A stretch of DNA of 64,000 nt from Tropicibacter naphthalenivorans (lineage in GTDB: Bacteria > Pseudomonadota > Alphaproteobacteria > Rhodobacterales > Rhodobacteraceae): contig NZ_FWXX01000001.1 in the NCBI RefSeq assembly GCF_900176475.1, forward strand, positions 62,001-126,000, in the 5' to 3' direction. Numbering within the stretch: the stretch's first letter is position 1; each line of letters starts with the position of its first letter. The notes beneath the pieces were generated by a model that worked only from the letters and a program-made list of their open reading frames with translations, searched no databases and had not been told where the DNA came from. Below, piece after piece: positions 35,325-43,651 of this stretch. Both the position numbers and the translations under genes were made by a program.

Positions 35325-35440
35325 GGTTCACAATGTCCCAAACTATCCTTTCAGCCCTACGCCTCCATTCCCCACCAAGCAAAGGAAAAATTCGCCCGTC
35401 AACGCTGGCGTGTGCGCCGTAATCAGGTATCAATGACCGG

Positions 35441-35466
35441 CCAGTCACCAAAACCAGTCACCAAAA
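35441..35466 (+). repeat. 13-base tandem duplication
   Basis: CCAGTCACCAAAA occurs twice back to back (35441-35453, 35454-35466), 24 bases before the aminopeptidase start. It may be replication slippage in the leader; it could also space the promoter. Confidence 0.8.
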
Positions 35467-35489
35467 CCACCCACCCGCGAAGAGGCCCC

Positions 35490-37265
35490 ATGTTCCAGAC
35501 GTTCCAAGACACCGCCAGCCCGGACCAAGGCCCCGCGCGCCTCACCGCTTTGCGCGCCGCGATGGCCGCCGCTGGGGTTGATGGGTTTCTTGTGCCCCGC
35601 GCCGATGCGCATCAGGGCGAATACGTCGCGCCGCACGATGACCGCTTGGCTTGGTTGACGGGGTTCACCGGCTCGGCGGGCTGGGCGGTGGCCTTGGCCG
35701 CACGCGCCGCCGTGTTCGTCGACAGCCGCTACCGCGTGCAGGTCAAGGCGCAAGTAGCGGATTGTTTTGAGAAAATCGACTGGCCAGAGGTCGCCCTGTC
35801 CGACTGGATCGGCGAAGCCTTGGCCGAGGGGGCCATCGGCTTTGACCCGTGGCTGCTGACCGTGGATCAGCTCGAACGGATGCAGACCGCCCTGCCGGGC
35901 CTGACCCTGACCCGCTGCGAAAACCTGATCGACGCCATCTGGGACGACCAGCCGCGCCCCCCGCAAGGCGCTGTTTTTGCCCAGCCGCTGGAGCTGTCGG
36001 GCGAGGCGCATGAGGACAAGATCACGCGGTTGGCCAAGGATCTGACCAGCGATGCGGCGATCCTCACCCTGCCGGACAGCATCGCTTGGCTGCTCAACAT
36101 CCGTGGCAGTGACATCCCGCGCAACCCGGTGCCGCATGGCTTTGCGATCCTGCACGGGGACGGCCGCGTGACGCTTTATATGGACGCTGGCAAGCTGGCG
36201 AATTTGGGTGATCACCTTGGCCCGCGCGTCACCCTCCGCGCGCCCAAAGACTTCCTGAACGATGTTCACGGCCTGCAAGGCACCGTCCAGATCGACCCGG
36301 CCACCTGCCCCGTCGCCGTCGCCGTCGCCGACGCCCTCACCGCAAAGATCACCCACGGCGACGATCCTGTCAGCCTGCCCAAGGCGCGCAAAAACGCCGC
36401 CGAGCTGGCCGGAGCGCGGGCCGCCCACCTGCGCGACGGGGTGGCGATGGTGCGCTTTCTGGCGTGGCTCGACGCCCAGCCGCCAGGCAGCCTGACCGAG
36501 ATCGACGTGGTCAAAGCGCTCGAAGAGGAGCGCCGCGCCACCAACGCCCTGCGCGACATCTCTTTCGAGACGATCTCTGGCGCGGGGCCGAACGGCGCGA
36601 TTGTCCACTACCGCGTGACCGAGAAAACCAACCGCAAGGTGAATGACGGCGAGCTGCTGCTGGTGGACAGCGGCGGGCAATACGTCGACGGGACCACCGA
36701 CATCACCCGCACCATGGCCATCGGCACGCCGGGGGACGAGGAACGCGACGCCTTTACCCGCGTGCTCAAGGGCATGATTGCGGTGTCGCGGCTGCGCTTT
36801 CCCGCAGGCCTTGCGGGGCGCGACATTGACCCCTTTGCGCGCGCCGCCCTGTGGGAGGCGGGGCTGGACTATGGTCACGGCACCGGCCACGGCATCGGGT
36901 CGTACCTGTCCGTCCACGAAGGCCCCCAGCGCATCGCCCGCAGCGGCACCGTCCCGCTGGAGCCGGGGATGCTGCTGTCGAATGAGCCGGGTTTCTACAA
37001 GGAAGGCGCTTATGGCATCCGCATCGAGAACCTGATCGCCGTCCAGCAGGCCGAGCCCCTGCCCGGCCAGACCGTCCCGCAGATGCTGACCTTTGAGACG
37101 CTGACATGGGTGCCGATTGATACGCGGCTGGTGAACGTGGCGCTGCTGACGCAAGCGGAACGGGACTGGCTGAACGCCTATCACAGCGAATGCGAGGCCC
37201 GGTTGGCCCCACATTTGCAAGAGAAAACAAAGCTTTGGCTGACGCAGGCCTGTAAGGCTATTTGA
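35490..37265 (+). CDS. M24 aminopeptidase P family protein
   Basis: A 591-residue three-domain aminopeptidase P that removes the first residue before proline. Two N-terminal creatinase-like domains precede the catalytic pita-bread fold. Metal ligands are in LLLVDSGGQYVDGTTD, TGHGIGSYLSVHEG, LSNEPGFY and GIRIENL. The length and C-terminal extension (LTQAERDWLNAYH) match the large, eukaryote-like XPNPEP1 type common in alphaproteobacteria. The start MFQTFQDTASPDQG has AGAGG nearby. It probably recycles peptides in the cytoplasm. Confidence 0.95.
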   Translation: MFQTFQDTASPDQGPARLTALRAAMAAAGVDGFLVPRADAHQGEYVAPHDDRLAWLTGFTGSAGWAVALAARAAVFVDSRYRVQVKAQVADCFEKIDWPEVALSDWIGEALAEGAIGFDPWLLTVDQLERMQTALPGLTLTRCENLIDAIWDDQPRPPQGAVFAQPLELSGEAHEDKITRLAKDLTSDAAILTLPDSIAWLLNIRGSDIPRNPVPHGFAILHGDGRVTLYMDAGKLANLGDHLGPRVTLRAPKDFLNDVHGLQGTVQIDPATCPVAVAVADALTAKITHGDDPVSLPKARKNAAELAGARAAHLRDGVAMVRFLAWLDAQPPGSLTEIDVVKALEEERRATNALRDISFETISGAGPNGAIVHYRVTEKTNRKVNDGELLLVDSGGQYVDGTTDITRTMAIGTPGDEERDAFTRVLKGMIAVSRLRFPAGLAGRDIDPFARAALWEAGLDYGHGTGHGIGSYLSVHEGPQRIARSGTVPLEPGMLLSNEPGFYKEGAYGIRIENLIAVQQAEPLPGQTVPQMLTFETLTWVPIDTRLVNVALLTQAERDWLNAYHSECEARLAPHLQEKTKLWLTQACKAI

Positions 37266-37271
37266 CACAGC

Positions 37272-37299
37272 GCTTTTACAATCCGCGTGGGATAAAAGC
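37272..37299. repeat. 7-bp inverted repeat after the aminopeptidase gene
   Basis: GCTTTTA (37272-37278) and TAAAAGC (37293-37299) are perfect complements with a 14-base loop, between the M24 stop and the DUF427 start. It may be a weak terminator or an operator for the DUF427 gene. Confidence 0.45.
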
Positions 37300-37323
37300 A
37301 CATCGAGAGAATGGGAGACGACT

Positions 37324-37668
37324 ATGACCAAGAACATCACGATCACGCCGGCCACCGGTACCTGGGTTGTCCGCGCAGGCGGCGCGGTGCTTGGGGAATC
37401 GAGCAACGCGTTGGAACTGCACGAGGGCGATCTGCCGATGGTCATCTATTTCCCGCGCGATGATCTCGGGATGGCTTTCCTTGACAAGACCGATCACAGC
37501 ACGACCTGCCCGCACAAAGGCGCGGCGTCGTATTTTTCGATCATGTCGAAATCGACCACCTATGAAAACGCCGCATGGAGCTATGAAGACCCCAAGGACG
37601 ACGTGGCCCAGATCAAGGGCATGATCGCCTTTGAGGTGCAGGATGGTGTCGCGGTCGAGCAGGTCTAA
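37324..37668 (+). CDS. DUF427 protein
   Basis: A 114-residue protein. The motifs VRAGGAVLGES, VIYFPRDDLGMAFL and TCPHKGAASYFSI are the core of DUF427, with a conserved Cys-His pair; ENAAWSYEDPKDDVAQIKG completes it. GGGAG lies six bases before the ATG. The fold is a small beta barrel and the biochemical role is unknown. It has a strong terminator and stands as a single gene. Confidence 0.93.
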   Translation: MTKNITITPATGTWVVRAGGAVLGESSNALELHEGDLPMVIYFPRDDLGMAFLDKTDHSTTCPHKGAASYFSIMSKSTTYENAAWSYEDPKDDVAQIKGMIAFEVQDGVAVEQV

Positions 37669-37699
37669 GACCCGCCAAGGCACATACAGCCGAACCAAG

Positions 37700-37725
37700 A
37701 GCCGGGCCACAGCGCCCGGCTTTTT
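37700..37725 (+). terminator. Intrinsic terminator of the DUF427 gene
   Basis: AGCCGGGC (37700-37707) and GCCCGGCT (37714-37721) are perfect complements around six bases, followed by TTTTTG. Confidence 0.92.
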
Positions 37726-37837
37726 GCGCCCGAAATTTGGAACTGGCTTTTTGAAACGGGGGGCGTGCGCCAGATCACAGCCGCACCGCCGGGGCCGTGA
37801 CACTCTGGACGTGTATTTCACGCAGAGGATTATCGGC

Positions 37838-38326
37838 ATGAACGTGACGGTCCACGCTTCGGTGTTTCATGGCGGCGGCCAAAAGGGCGATTTCGGTTGG
37901 ATGCTGGAACAGCCCGAATACGACGGCGCCTTTTTCATCTTTAACGACAACGAGGGCGAGTTTCTGGCCTATCAGTCGGATCAGGGCAAATCCGGCCCCG
38001 GCTGTATGCCCGGTGGCGGCAATGCGGCGATCCGGCCTTGGCAATGCGCGACCCCGCCGCGCGCGGGCGGCATTCCCACCGGCAGCTACAACATCACCGA
38101 TGCAAACGGCAACCACGGCTATCCCAGCCTGACCCCAGAGGTCAAAGGCTACATCGACACCGCCGTGGCCTTTATCGCCAAGCGCATCGCGGACACTGGC
38201 TGCACCGACGTGTACTACAGTTCGGACGGGAACGGCGGGCTGGGCACGCATATCTTTAGCCCCTCACCCGAGGTCACCAGCTATATCGTCAGCAAGATCA
38301 ACAGCCTGGGCACCGTTGATAGCTGA
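37838..38326 (+). CDS. Unknown protein, possibly related to FVFGDN-type proteins
   Basis: A 162-residue protein without signal peptide, start at 37838 (MNVTVHASVF). I do not recognise a family with confidence. The chain FFIFNDNEGEF, then PGGGNAAIRPW and GGIPTGSYN has the same order as the FVFGDN, GGQA and GIPT elements of a poorly characterised group seen near phage-like ADP-ribose enzymes; this is a remote pattern match only. The C-terminal half (VAFIAKRIADTGCTDVYY) looks like an alternating alpha/beta fold. Both flanks are non-coding and the gene stands alone. Confidence 0.72.
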   Translation: MNVTVHASVFHGGGQKGDFGWMLEQPEYDGAFFIFNDNEGEFLAYQSDQGKSGPGCMPGGGNAAIRPWQCATPPRAGGIPTGSYNITDANGNHGYPSLTPEVKGYIDTAVAFIAKRIADTGCTDVYYSSDGNGGLGTHIFSPSPEVTSYIVSKINSLGTVDS

Positions 38327-38415
38327 TAACAGGCGCGCCGCGGGGGGCGGATATTGCCTAGCCCCGCCGCTGCGCCGACCCTTGGCACATCGCTTTTGAA
38401 CAAAGGATGTTTGCC

Positions 38416-39075
38416 ATGTTTCGTCTTGCTGCCTTGCTGTGTGCGCTGCTCTTTGCCAGCGCCGCCAGCGCCACCACCCTGTGGGTCAACGCCCCCAAGG
38501 ATGGGTTTTTGAACCTGCGCACGGGGCCGTCCACCGGCTATCACGTGATCCAGAAGATGCCGCACGCCAGCCGCGTCGAAGTGCTGCGCGCGCCCGGCAA
38601 ATGGGTCAAGCTGCGCGCCGCTTCGGGGCGTGTGGGCTGGGCGCACAGCGGCTGGCTGAGCCCTCAGCGCCCGCATGTCAAACCTGACACGCACACCGCC
38701 CAAGGGGTGCGCTTTGTCGATGCGCCGCGCCATGCCGGGCTGAACCTGCGCAGCGGTCCCGGCACCGGCTACACCGTTGTCAAGCTGATGCGCGATGGCG
38801 CGCGGGTCGAGGTGCTGGGGCGCAAAGGCCAGTGGCTGTTGGTGCGGCACGCGCGCTCTGGCCACGTCGGGTACGCCCATCGCGCCTATCTGTCGAAACA
38901 GCGCCCCCATCGCCTGCGTCAACCGCACCACGGGGCCGAGCGCGGGTACGAGCACCAACACGCGCCTCGCGGCCAAGCTGCCCCGGACCTCGCGCAAATC
39001 CTGCTGGCCTGCCAGGGCCGCCCGCCGCGCGCGACCCAGGCCTGCATCGCGCAGCGCCTGAACGGCCATCGTTGA
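38416..39075 (+). CDS. Exported protein with two bacterial SH3 domains
   Basis: A 219-residue secreted protein. The ATG at 38416 is preferred because AAGG lies about eight bases upstream; the ATG three codons before is too close. After the signal peptide (ASA-TT), two SH3b repeats are clear: GFLNLRTGPSTGYHVI with GWAHSGWLSP, and GLNLRSGPGTGYTVV with GYAHRAYLS. The C-terminus is basic and histidine-rich with two cysteines. SH3b domains usually bind cell-wall peptides. Confidence 0.9.
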   Translation: MFRLAALLCALLFASAASATTLWVNAPKDGFLNLRTGPSTGYHVIQKMPHASRVEVLRAPGKWVKLRAASGRVGWAHSGWLSPQRPHVKPDTHTAQGVRFVDAPRHAGLNLRSGPGTGYTVVKLMRDGARVEVLGRKGQWLLVRHARSGHVGYAHRAYLSKQRPHRLRQPHHGAERGYEHQHAPRGQAAPDLAQILLACQGRPPRATQACIAQRLNGHR

Positions 39076-39079
39076 ACGC

Positions 39080-39116
39080 AAAAAAGGCGCGCCGCCCCAT
39101 GCCGAGCAGCGCGCCC
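39080..39116 (-). terminator. Intrinsic terminator of ectABC-ask
   Basis: GCGCGCC (39109-39115) and GGCGCGC (39086-39092) pair; read on the minus strand the stem is followed by TTTTTT. It lies 45 bases after the ask stop. Confidence 0.85.
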
Positions 39117-39160
39117 TTGGCAAGCCCCTTAGAGGCGCTCGCTCTCCCTGCTGGCTGCGG

Positions 39161-40573
39161 TTACGCGGCCAGTTTCACGGTGTCTTTTGCCTCGATGAAC
39201 GCGCCATGCAGCGCCTTGATCGTCGGCTGTAGGTCGTCGCGTTCCAGAATGAACATCACGTCCACGTTGCGCGGCCCTTGGCTGGCGCCGATACTTTCCA
39301 TCTCGGCGTCCGCAATCGCTTGCAGGCCGCGCGTCAGCACCGAAAGACCGCGCAGATCGCGCCCCACCACCGACGCCATGGCCAGCGTGCGCGAGCACAC
39401 TTCGGCGGAGGGGTACAGCGCGTTGAGATCCTTCTCGACCCGGCGCATCTTTTTCAGCGACGCATCAACGTAATGCGTGATCGTATTGGCGTTGGACACC
39501 TTGGACACGATGCGCACGTCATGGCGCGTGAGCACGTCGAGAATTGCCGCGTCATAGCCTTTGACGCCGACCATGTCCTGTTCGAACACTTCCAAGGCCA
39601 CGATATCAAGGCCCGTCACGATCTCGACCGCCGCCTGCGTGGCGGGGCAATCGTCGATCAGGGTGCCGGGGTCTTCGGGTTCGAACGCGTTGGTGACGCG
39701 CAAAGGCACCTGCGCCTGACGCAAGGTCTTGGCCGCCTTGGGGTGGATCGCCTCCATCCCGAGGTTCGACAGCTGGTCCGCCACGTCATAGTTGGTCCGG
39801 CCCAGCTTGCGCACGGCATCCTGCCCCACAAGGTTCGGGTCCGCCGAGGACAGGTGGAATTCCTTATGGATGATCGCCTCTCGCGCGCCGGTCAGGGCCG
39901 CCAGCTTCGAGAAGGTCACCTCGGAGTAGCCCCGGTCAAATTCACGCATCAACCCTTCGGCGCATTGCGCATAGCCGGTGACAATCGGGATTTCCGACGC
40001 CGGATCAACGCCTTGCATGGCCGAGAGGATGCGCTCGTCAAGGCTGACATCGCCCTCGTCGCGCCAGCCCGACAGATCCACGAGGCGCGCCTGCGCCCCC
40101 GCCCGTTGCAGCATCAAAACCGTGACAAAGGCGGAATGCGCCTCGCCCAAGCCGCTCAGCAGCTCGCGGATTTGCAGCATGTGCTCGGACAGGCGAAAGT
40201 GCCCGTAGGCACACAGCCGTTGCAGATCGATCAGGCAGTTGCGCGCGCCTTCGATGCGGTCGCGCACGAACTCGGTCGCTTGCAGGATGTCCGCAGGGTG
40301 GTCCAGCACCTTTGTGTGGGCCTCGACCATCGCCTCGGACACACGCGCCAAAGCGTCGTGCCAGCCATGCCCGGTATCCGCATCCGCGAACTGGGCATAG
40401 ACCCCCGGCGCGCCGGTTTTCTTGTGCTCCAGCAACAGGTTGGTGATGCCGCCAAAGGCGGACACCACGTAGATGCGGCCATAGGGATCATCGTCGCGCA
40501 GCAGCAGCGTGTCGCGCAGCTCATGCACACGGGACATGCTCGTCCCGCCGATTTTCTCGACTGTATGGCTCAT
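39161..40573 (-). CDS. ask: Ectoine-specific aspartate kinase
   Basis: A 470-residue aspartokinase. The start [15 protein letters not shown] replaces the usual KFGGTS by KIGGTS. The catalytic core follows ([29 protein letters not shown]), then ACT-type regulatory regions near the C-terminus ([24 protein letters not shown]-like [10 protein letters not shown]). In ectoine clusters this isoform is thought to escape normal feedback by lysine and threonine, so that aspartyl phosphate is available under salt stress. It overlaps ectC as ATGA and closes the operon. Confidence 0.95.
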   Translation of the reverse strand: MSHTVEKIGGTSMSRVHELRDTLLLRDDDPYGRIYVVSAFGGITNLLLEHKKTGAPGVYAQFADADTGHGWHDALARVSEAMVEAHTKVLDHPADILQATEFVRDRIEGARNCLIDLQRLCAYGHFRLSEHMLQIRELLSGLGEAHSAFVTVLMLQRAGAQARLVDLSGWRDEGDVSLDERILSAMQGVDPASEIPIVTGYAQCAEGLMREFDRGYSEVTFSKLAALTGAREAIIHKEFHLSSADPNLVGQDAVRKLGRTNYDVADQLSNLGMEAIHPKAAKTLRQAQVPLRVTNAFEPEDPGTLIDDCPATQAAVEIVTGLDIVALEVFEQDMVGVKGYDAAILDVLTRHDVRIVSKVSNANTITHYVDASLKKMRRVEKDLNALYPSAEVCSRTLAMASVVGRDLRGLSVLTRGLQAIADAEMESIGASQGPRNVDVMFILERDDLQPTIKALHGAFIEAKDTVKLAA

Positions 40574-40974
40574 GCGCTCTCCAATTCCTCGGGGGCAGCA
40601 TAAGATCCATCCTCGCGGTGGACCTCTTTGCCCGTCACCGGCGGGTTAAAGCAGCAGGCCATGACCAGCTCTTTGTCAGCGCGCAGGATGTGGCGGTCGT
40701 GCTGGTCCAACGCATACATCACGCCGGGTTTGATCGCGTGCGTCTCGCCGGTGGCCAGATCGGTGATCGAGCCTTCGCCCTGCATACAATACACGCTCTC
40801 AAAGTGGTTCTTGTACTCAAACGTGTGCTCAGACCCTTCTTCGAGGAAGGTGATGTGAAAGCTAAAGCCCATGTTGTCATCGGCCAGAAGCATCCGCACC
40901 GAAGACCACTGCGCATCGTTCACCACACGCTCGCGTTCGTTTTTCACGATCTCGTTGAAATCACGTACAATCAT
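40570..40974 (-). CDS. ectC: L-ectoine synthase
   Basis: A 134-residue cupin that cyclises N-gamma-acetyl-diaminobutyrate to ectoine. The start [18 protein letters not shown] and the cupin stretches [21 protein letters not shown] and [17 protein letters not shown] are near invariant in EctC. The ribosome site GGAG lies inside the end of ectB. Its stop overlaps the ask start. Confidence 0.98.
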   Translation of the reverse strand: MIVRDFNEIVKNERERVVNDAQWSSVRMLLADDNMGFSFHITFLEEGSEHTFEYKNHFESVYCMQGEGSITDLATGETHAIKPGVMYALDQHDRHILRADKELVMACCFNPPVTGKEVHREDGSYAAPEELESA

Positions 40975-40979
40975 TGGGG

Positions 40980-42278
40980 TTACTCCGCTGCAATCTTGTG
41001 TTGTTCCAGAACCTCGTCCGCTGCGTCGAGCAGGATCGAAAGGCCCTTTCGGAAGGTTTCTTCAGGGGTGGTCAGCGGTGCGAGGACCTTGACCACTTCG
41101 TCATTCGGGCCAGAGGTTTCGATCACCAGCCCCTTTTGGAAGGCGCGGGCGCAGATCTCTCCGGCCAGCGCGCCGCTGCCCACATCGACGCCCTGCATCA
41201 ATCCGCGCCCCTTGAGGTAGGCGCCGTCGATCTTGTCCGCCAGCTCTTGCAGGCCGGTGGTCAGGACCAGCGCCTTGGTCGCGAGGCTGTCTTGGAACGC
41301 GCTGTCAGACCAGAACTTTTCGATGGCGACCTGCGCGGTGACAAAGGCGTGGTTGTTGCCACGGAAGGTGCCGTTGTGCTCGGCCGGGCCAAAGACGTCA
41401 TGCTGCGGACGCACCAAGGTCAACGCCATGGGCAGGCCATAGCCCGAGAGCGATTTCGCCATGGTGATGATGTCCGGCGTGATGCCCATCTCTTCGAAGG
41501 AAAAGAAGGTGCCGGTGCGGCCACAACCGGCCTGAACATCGTCCACGATGACCAGCGCGCCGTGTTCATGCGCCAGATCGCAGACCTTCTTGACCCATTC
41601 GGCAGAGGCGGCGTTGAGGCCACCCTCGCCCTGCACGGTTTCGAACAGGATCGCGGCGGGCGCGTCCATGCCCGACGAGGCGTCACCCAGCATCGCTTCG
41701 AGGAATTTCGAGGTGTCGCAGCCCTCACCCATGTAGCCGTCAAACGGCATCCGGGTGACGTGACCGCCCACCGGCAGACCCGCGCCGCCCCGGTGATAAC
41801 CGTTGCCCGTGGCCGACAGCGCACCCATGGTGACGCCGTGGAAGCCATTGGTAAAGCTGATGATATTGGTGCGGCCCGTGGCCTTGCGCGCCATCTTCAT
41901 GGCGGCCTCGACGGCGTTCGCCCCGGTCGGACCGGTGAACATCACCTTGTGGTCCATGCCCCGCGGCTTGAGGATATGCTGCTCGAACGCGCGCAGGAAA
42001 TCCCCCTTGGCGTCGGTGTGCATATCCAGCCCGTGGGTCATACCATCACGGGTGATATGCTCGACAAGGGCCGCCTTCATATCCGGGTCGTTGTGGCCAT
42101 AGTTCAGCGAGGAACAGCCGGCCAGAAAGTCGATATAGGTGTCGCCATTGGCGTCGGTCATCTCGGACCCGGTCGCCTTGACGAAAGTGGTGTCAAACCC
42201 CCGGCAATAAGAGCGCGCATCGCTCTCGCGGCGTTTGAAAATCGAAGGTTTGGGCGTGTTGGACATGTCGTTCGGCAT
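40980..42278 (-). CDS. ectB: Diaminobutyrate-2-oxoglutarate transaminase
   Basis: A 432-residue class III PLP aminotransferase making L-2,4-diaminobutyrate from aspartate semialdehyde. [15 protein letters not shown] at the N-terminus, [20 protein letters not shown] in the PLP region, and [16 protein letters not shown] with the Schiff-base lysine are typical of EctB. AAGGACG precedes the ATG. It is the second gene of the operon, five bases before ectC. Confidence 0.98.
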   Translation of the reverse strand: MPNDMSNTPKPSIFKRRESDARSYCRGFDTTFVKATGSEMTDANGDTYIDFLAGCSSLNYGHNDPDMKAALVEHITRDGMTHGLDMHTDAKGDFLRAFEQHILKPRGMDHKVMFTGPTGANAVEAAMKMARKATGRTNIISFTNGFHGVTMGALSATGNGYHRGGAGLPVGGHVTRMPFDGYMGEGCDTSKFLEAMLGDASSGMDAPAAILFETVQGEGGLNAASAEWVKKVCDLAHEHGALVIVDDVQAGCGRTGTFFSFEEMGITPDIITMAKSLSGYGLPMALTLVRPQHDVFGPAEHNGTFRGNNHAFVTAQVAIEKFWSDSAFQDSLATKALVLTTGLQELADKIDGAYLKGRGLMQGVDVGSGALAGEICARAFQKGLVIETSGPNDEVVKVLAPLTTPEETFRKGLSILLDAADEVLEQHKIAAE

Positions 42279-42323
42279 GGAACGTCCTTTCGGTAAAATT
42301 CGGTGCTTAAAAAGAGGAAGGGA

Positions 42324-42860
42324 TCAGGCAGCGCTTTTCAGCACGATCTCTTCGCTGGGCAGCGTGATCGTCACCAAGTGCTCGGTGTCATGCGCCCCGC
42401 CAAAGTGGTCGTCGCTGTGGTAATGCGGCGCGTCGATCAGATCGCCGCCCACGTCGCGGGCAAAGCTGCGGAACAGCCCCCAAGAGGCGGCGTTGTCCTC
42501 GGTGATGGTGGTCTTGAGCGTCTGCGCCTCGGCGCACTCGTCCCGGTTGATCAGGTGAGCCAGCATCTGCTTGCCCAGACCCAGACCCCGCGCCGCCTCG
42601 CCGACAGCCACCTGCCAGACGAAAAAGGCGTTCTGCCCGGGGATCATATGACCGGAAATCCAGCCGACGATCTCGCCATCCAGTTCGGCAACCACGCAGG
42701 TGTCACGGAAGTGATCCGCCTGCACGAGGTTGCAGTACATGGAGTTCTCATCCAGCGGCTTGCAGGCGCGGACAAGCTCCCAAATCGCGGCCCCATCCGT
42801 CACATCAGGCTTGCGCAGACGGGGCGTTTGCGTTCGGGGGGCAGAAACATCTTTCGGCAT
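42324..42860 (-). CDS. ectA: Diaminobutyrate acetyltransferase
   Basis: A 178-residue GNAT acetyltransferase for the first committed ectoine step. ACKPLDENSMYCNLVQADHF and WISGHMIPGQ are characteristic; the acetyl-CoA loop is EAARGLGLGKQML. The start at 42860 has AAGGAT six bases upstream. It begins the ectABC-ask operon and is divergent from a MarR-type gene. Confidence 0.97.
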   Translation of the reverse strand: MPKDVSAPRTQTPRLRKPDVTDGAAIWELVRACKPLDENSMYCNLVQADHFRDTCVVAELDGEIVGWISGHMIPGQNAFFVWQVAVGEAARGLGLGKQMLAHLINRDECAEAQTLKTTITEDNAASWGLFRSFARDVGGDLIDAPHYHSDDHFGGAHDTEHLVTITLPSEEIVLKSAA

Positions 42861-43000
42861 GGGCGATCCTTACTCCTCATTCGGTTCGAGAGGCTAACTA
42901 ACATCCTTCGATAAAAGTTTCAACTTCCAAAGCAGTTTTTTGCGTGTATAGCGGATTATCACGCCAAAACTTGAGGTATTCGCTTTATTTGACTAAGCAT

Positions 43001-43030
43001 TCAAAGATCACATGCTTTGATACGCAAAGC
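43001..43030. promoter_or_regulatory. Candidate EctR operator in the ectA/ectR gap
   Basis: Two overlapping dyads: TCAAAG (43001-43006) with CTTTGA (43015-43020), and GCTTTG (43014-43019) with CAAAGC (43025-43030), all arms perfect. They sit in the A+T-rich 244-base divergent gap, where a MarR dimer would control ectA and its own gene. The binder is inferred. Confidence 0.6.
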
Positions 43031-43104
43031 AATTAAGGAAATATGAAGGAGTCTGGCCCATCTTACCAAGACATGCGACATTAGCGGCCTTCCCAGAGGT
43101 GGAC

Positions 43105-43590
43105 ATGGACCGACTAGACGAAAGCCTGATTGCCCTGCGGCGCATCCTGCGCTCGACAGAGCTGTATTCCAAAGACCTGGCCCAAGCGGCCGGCGTAACC
43201 CCGGCACAGCTGCGGGTTCTTCAGATTTTGCAATCCAAAGGCGGCAGCGCCACGCCCAAGGCCTTGGCGACGCAAATGGGCGTCTCGCAGGCGACGGTGA
43301 CCGCCCTCGTGGACAAGCTGCAAAGTCGCGGCATGATTGAGCGGGTGCGCTCGGAACTGGACCGACGCCAGACCAATGTGACCATTACACAAGCGGGTCT
43401 CAGCACCACGGACGACGCGCCGGACGCGCTGCAACAGCGCTACGTCAAGGAATTCACCAAGCTCGACGATTGGGAACAGGCGATGCTGGTGGCCGCGCTG
43501 GAACGTGTGGCTGCCATGCTGGACGCAGACGACATGGACGCCTCTCCGGTTCTGACCATCGGTGATATCCACGGCCGCCCGAGCCACTGA
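43105..43590 (+). CDS. ectR: MarR-type regulator of the ectoine operon
   Basis: A 161-residue winged-helix regulator. The MarR core is visible at TPAQLRVLQILQSKGGSATP, SQATVTALVDKLQSRGMIER and the wing RVRSELDRRQTNVTIT. The start at 43105 is chosen because AGAGG lies five bases upstream; a GTG two codons earlier is less likely. EctR of methylotrophs is a MarR protein transcribed divergently from ectA and represses it; the same arrangement here supports the name. Confidence 0.92.
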   Translation: MDRLDESLIALRRILRSTELYSKDLAQAAGVTPAQLRVLQILQSKGGSATPKALATQMGVSQATVTALVDKLQSRGMIERVRSELDRRQTNVTITQAGLSTTDDAPDALQQRYVKEFTKLDDWEQAMLVAALERVAAMLDADDMDASPVLTIGDIHGRPSH

Positions 43591-43591
43591 G

Positions 43592-43651
43592 CGCGCCCAA
43601 ATTCCTTCCAAGGAATTTGCAAATCTTTTGAAAAAGATTTGGCCCGCGCGC
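43592..43651. repeat. Twin-hairpin element between ectR and the ClC gene
   Basis: AAATTCCTT-CC-AAGGAATTT (about 43599-43618) and AAATCTTTT-GA-AAAAGATTT (43621-43640) are two perfect 9-bp hairpins in series. GCGCGC-rich arms on both outer flanks could close them into a larger cruciform. It sits between convergent genes and may stop transcription on both strands. Confidence 0.75.

Noticed and set aside
37262-37296. Sigma-70 promoter for the DUF427 gene
   Set aside because: TTGACA at 37262 has no -10 candidate at 16-18 bases; TACAAT is too near and GATAAA too far.
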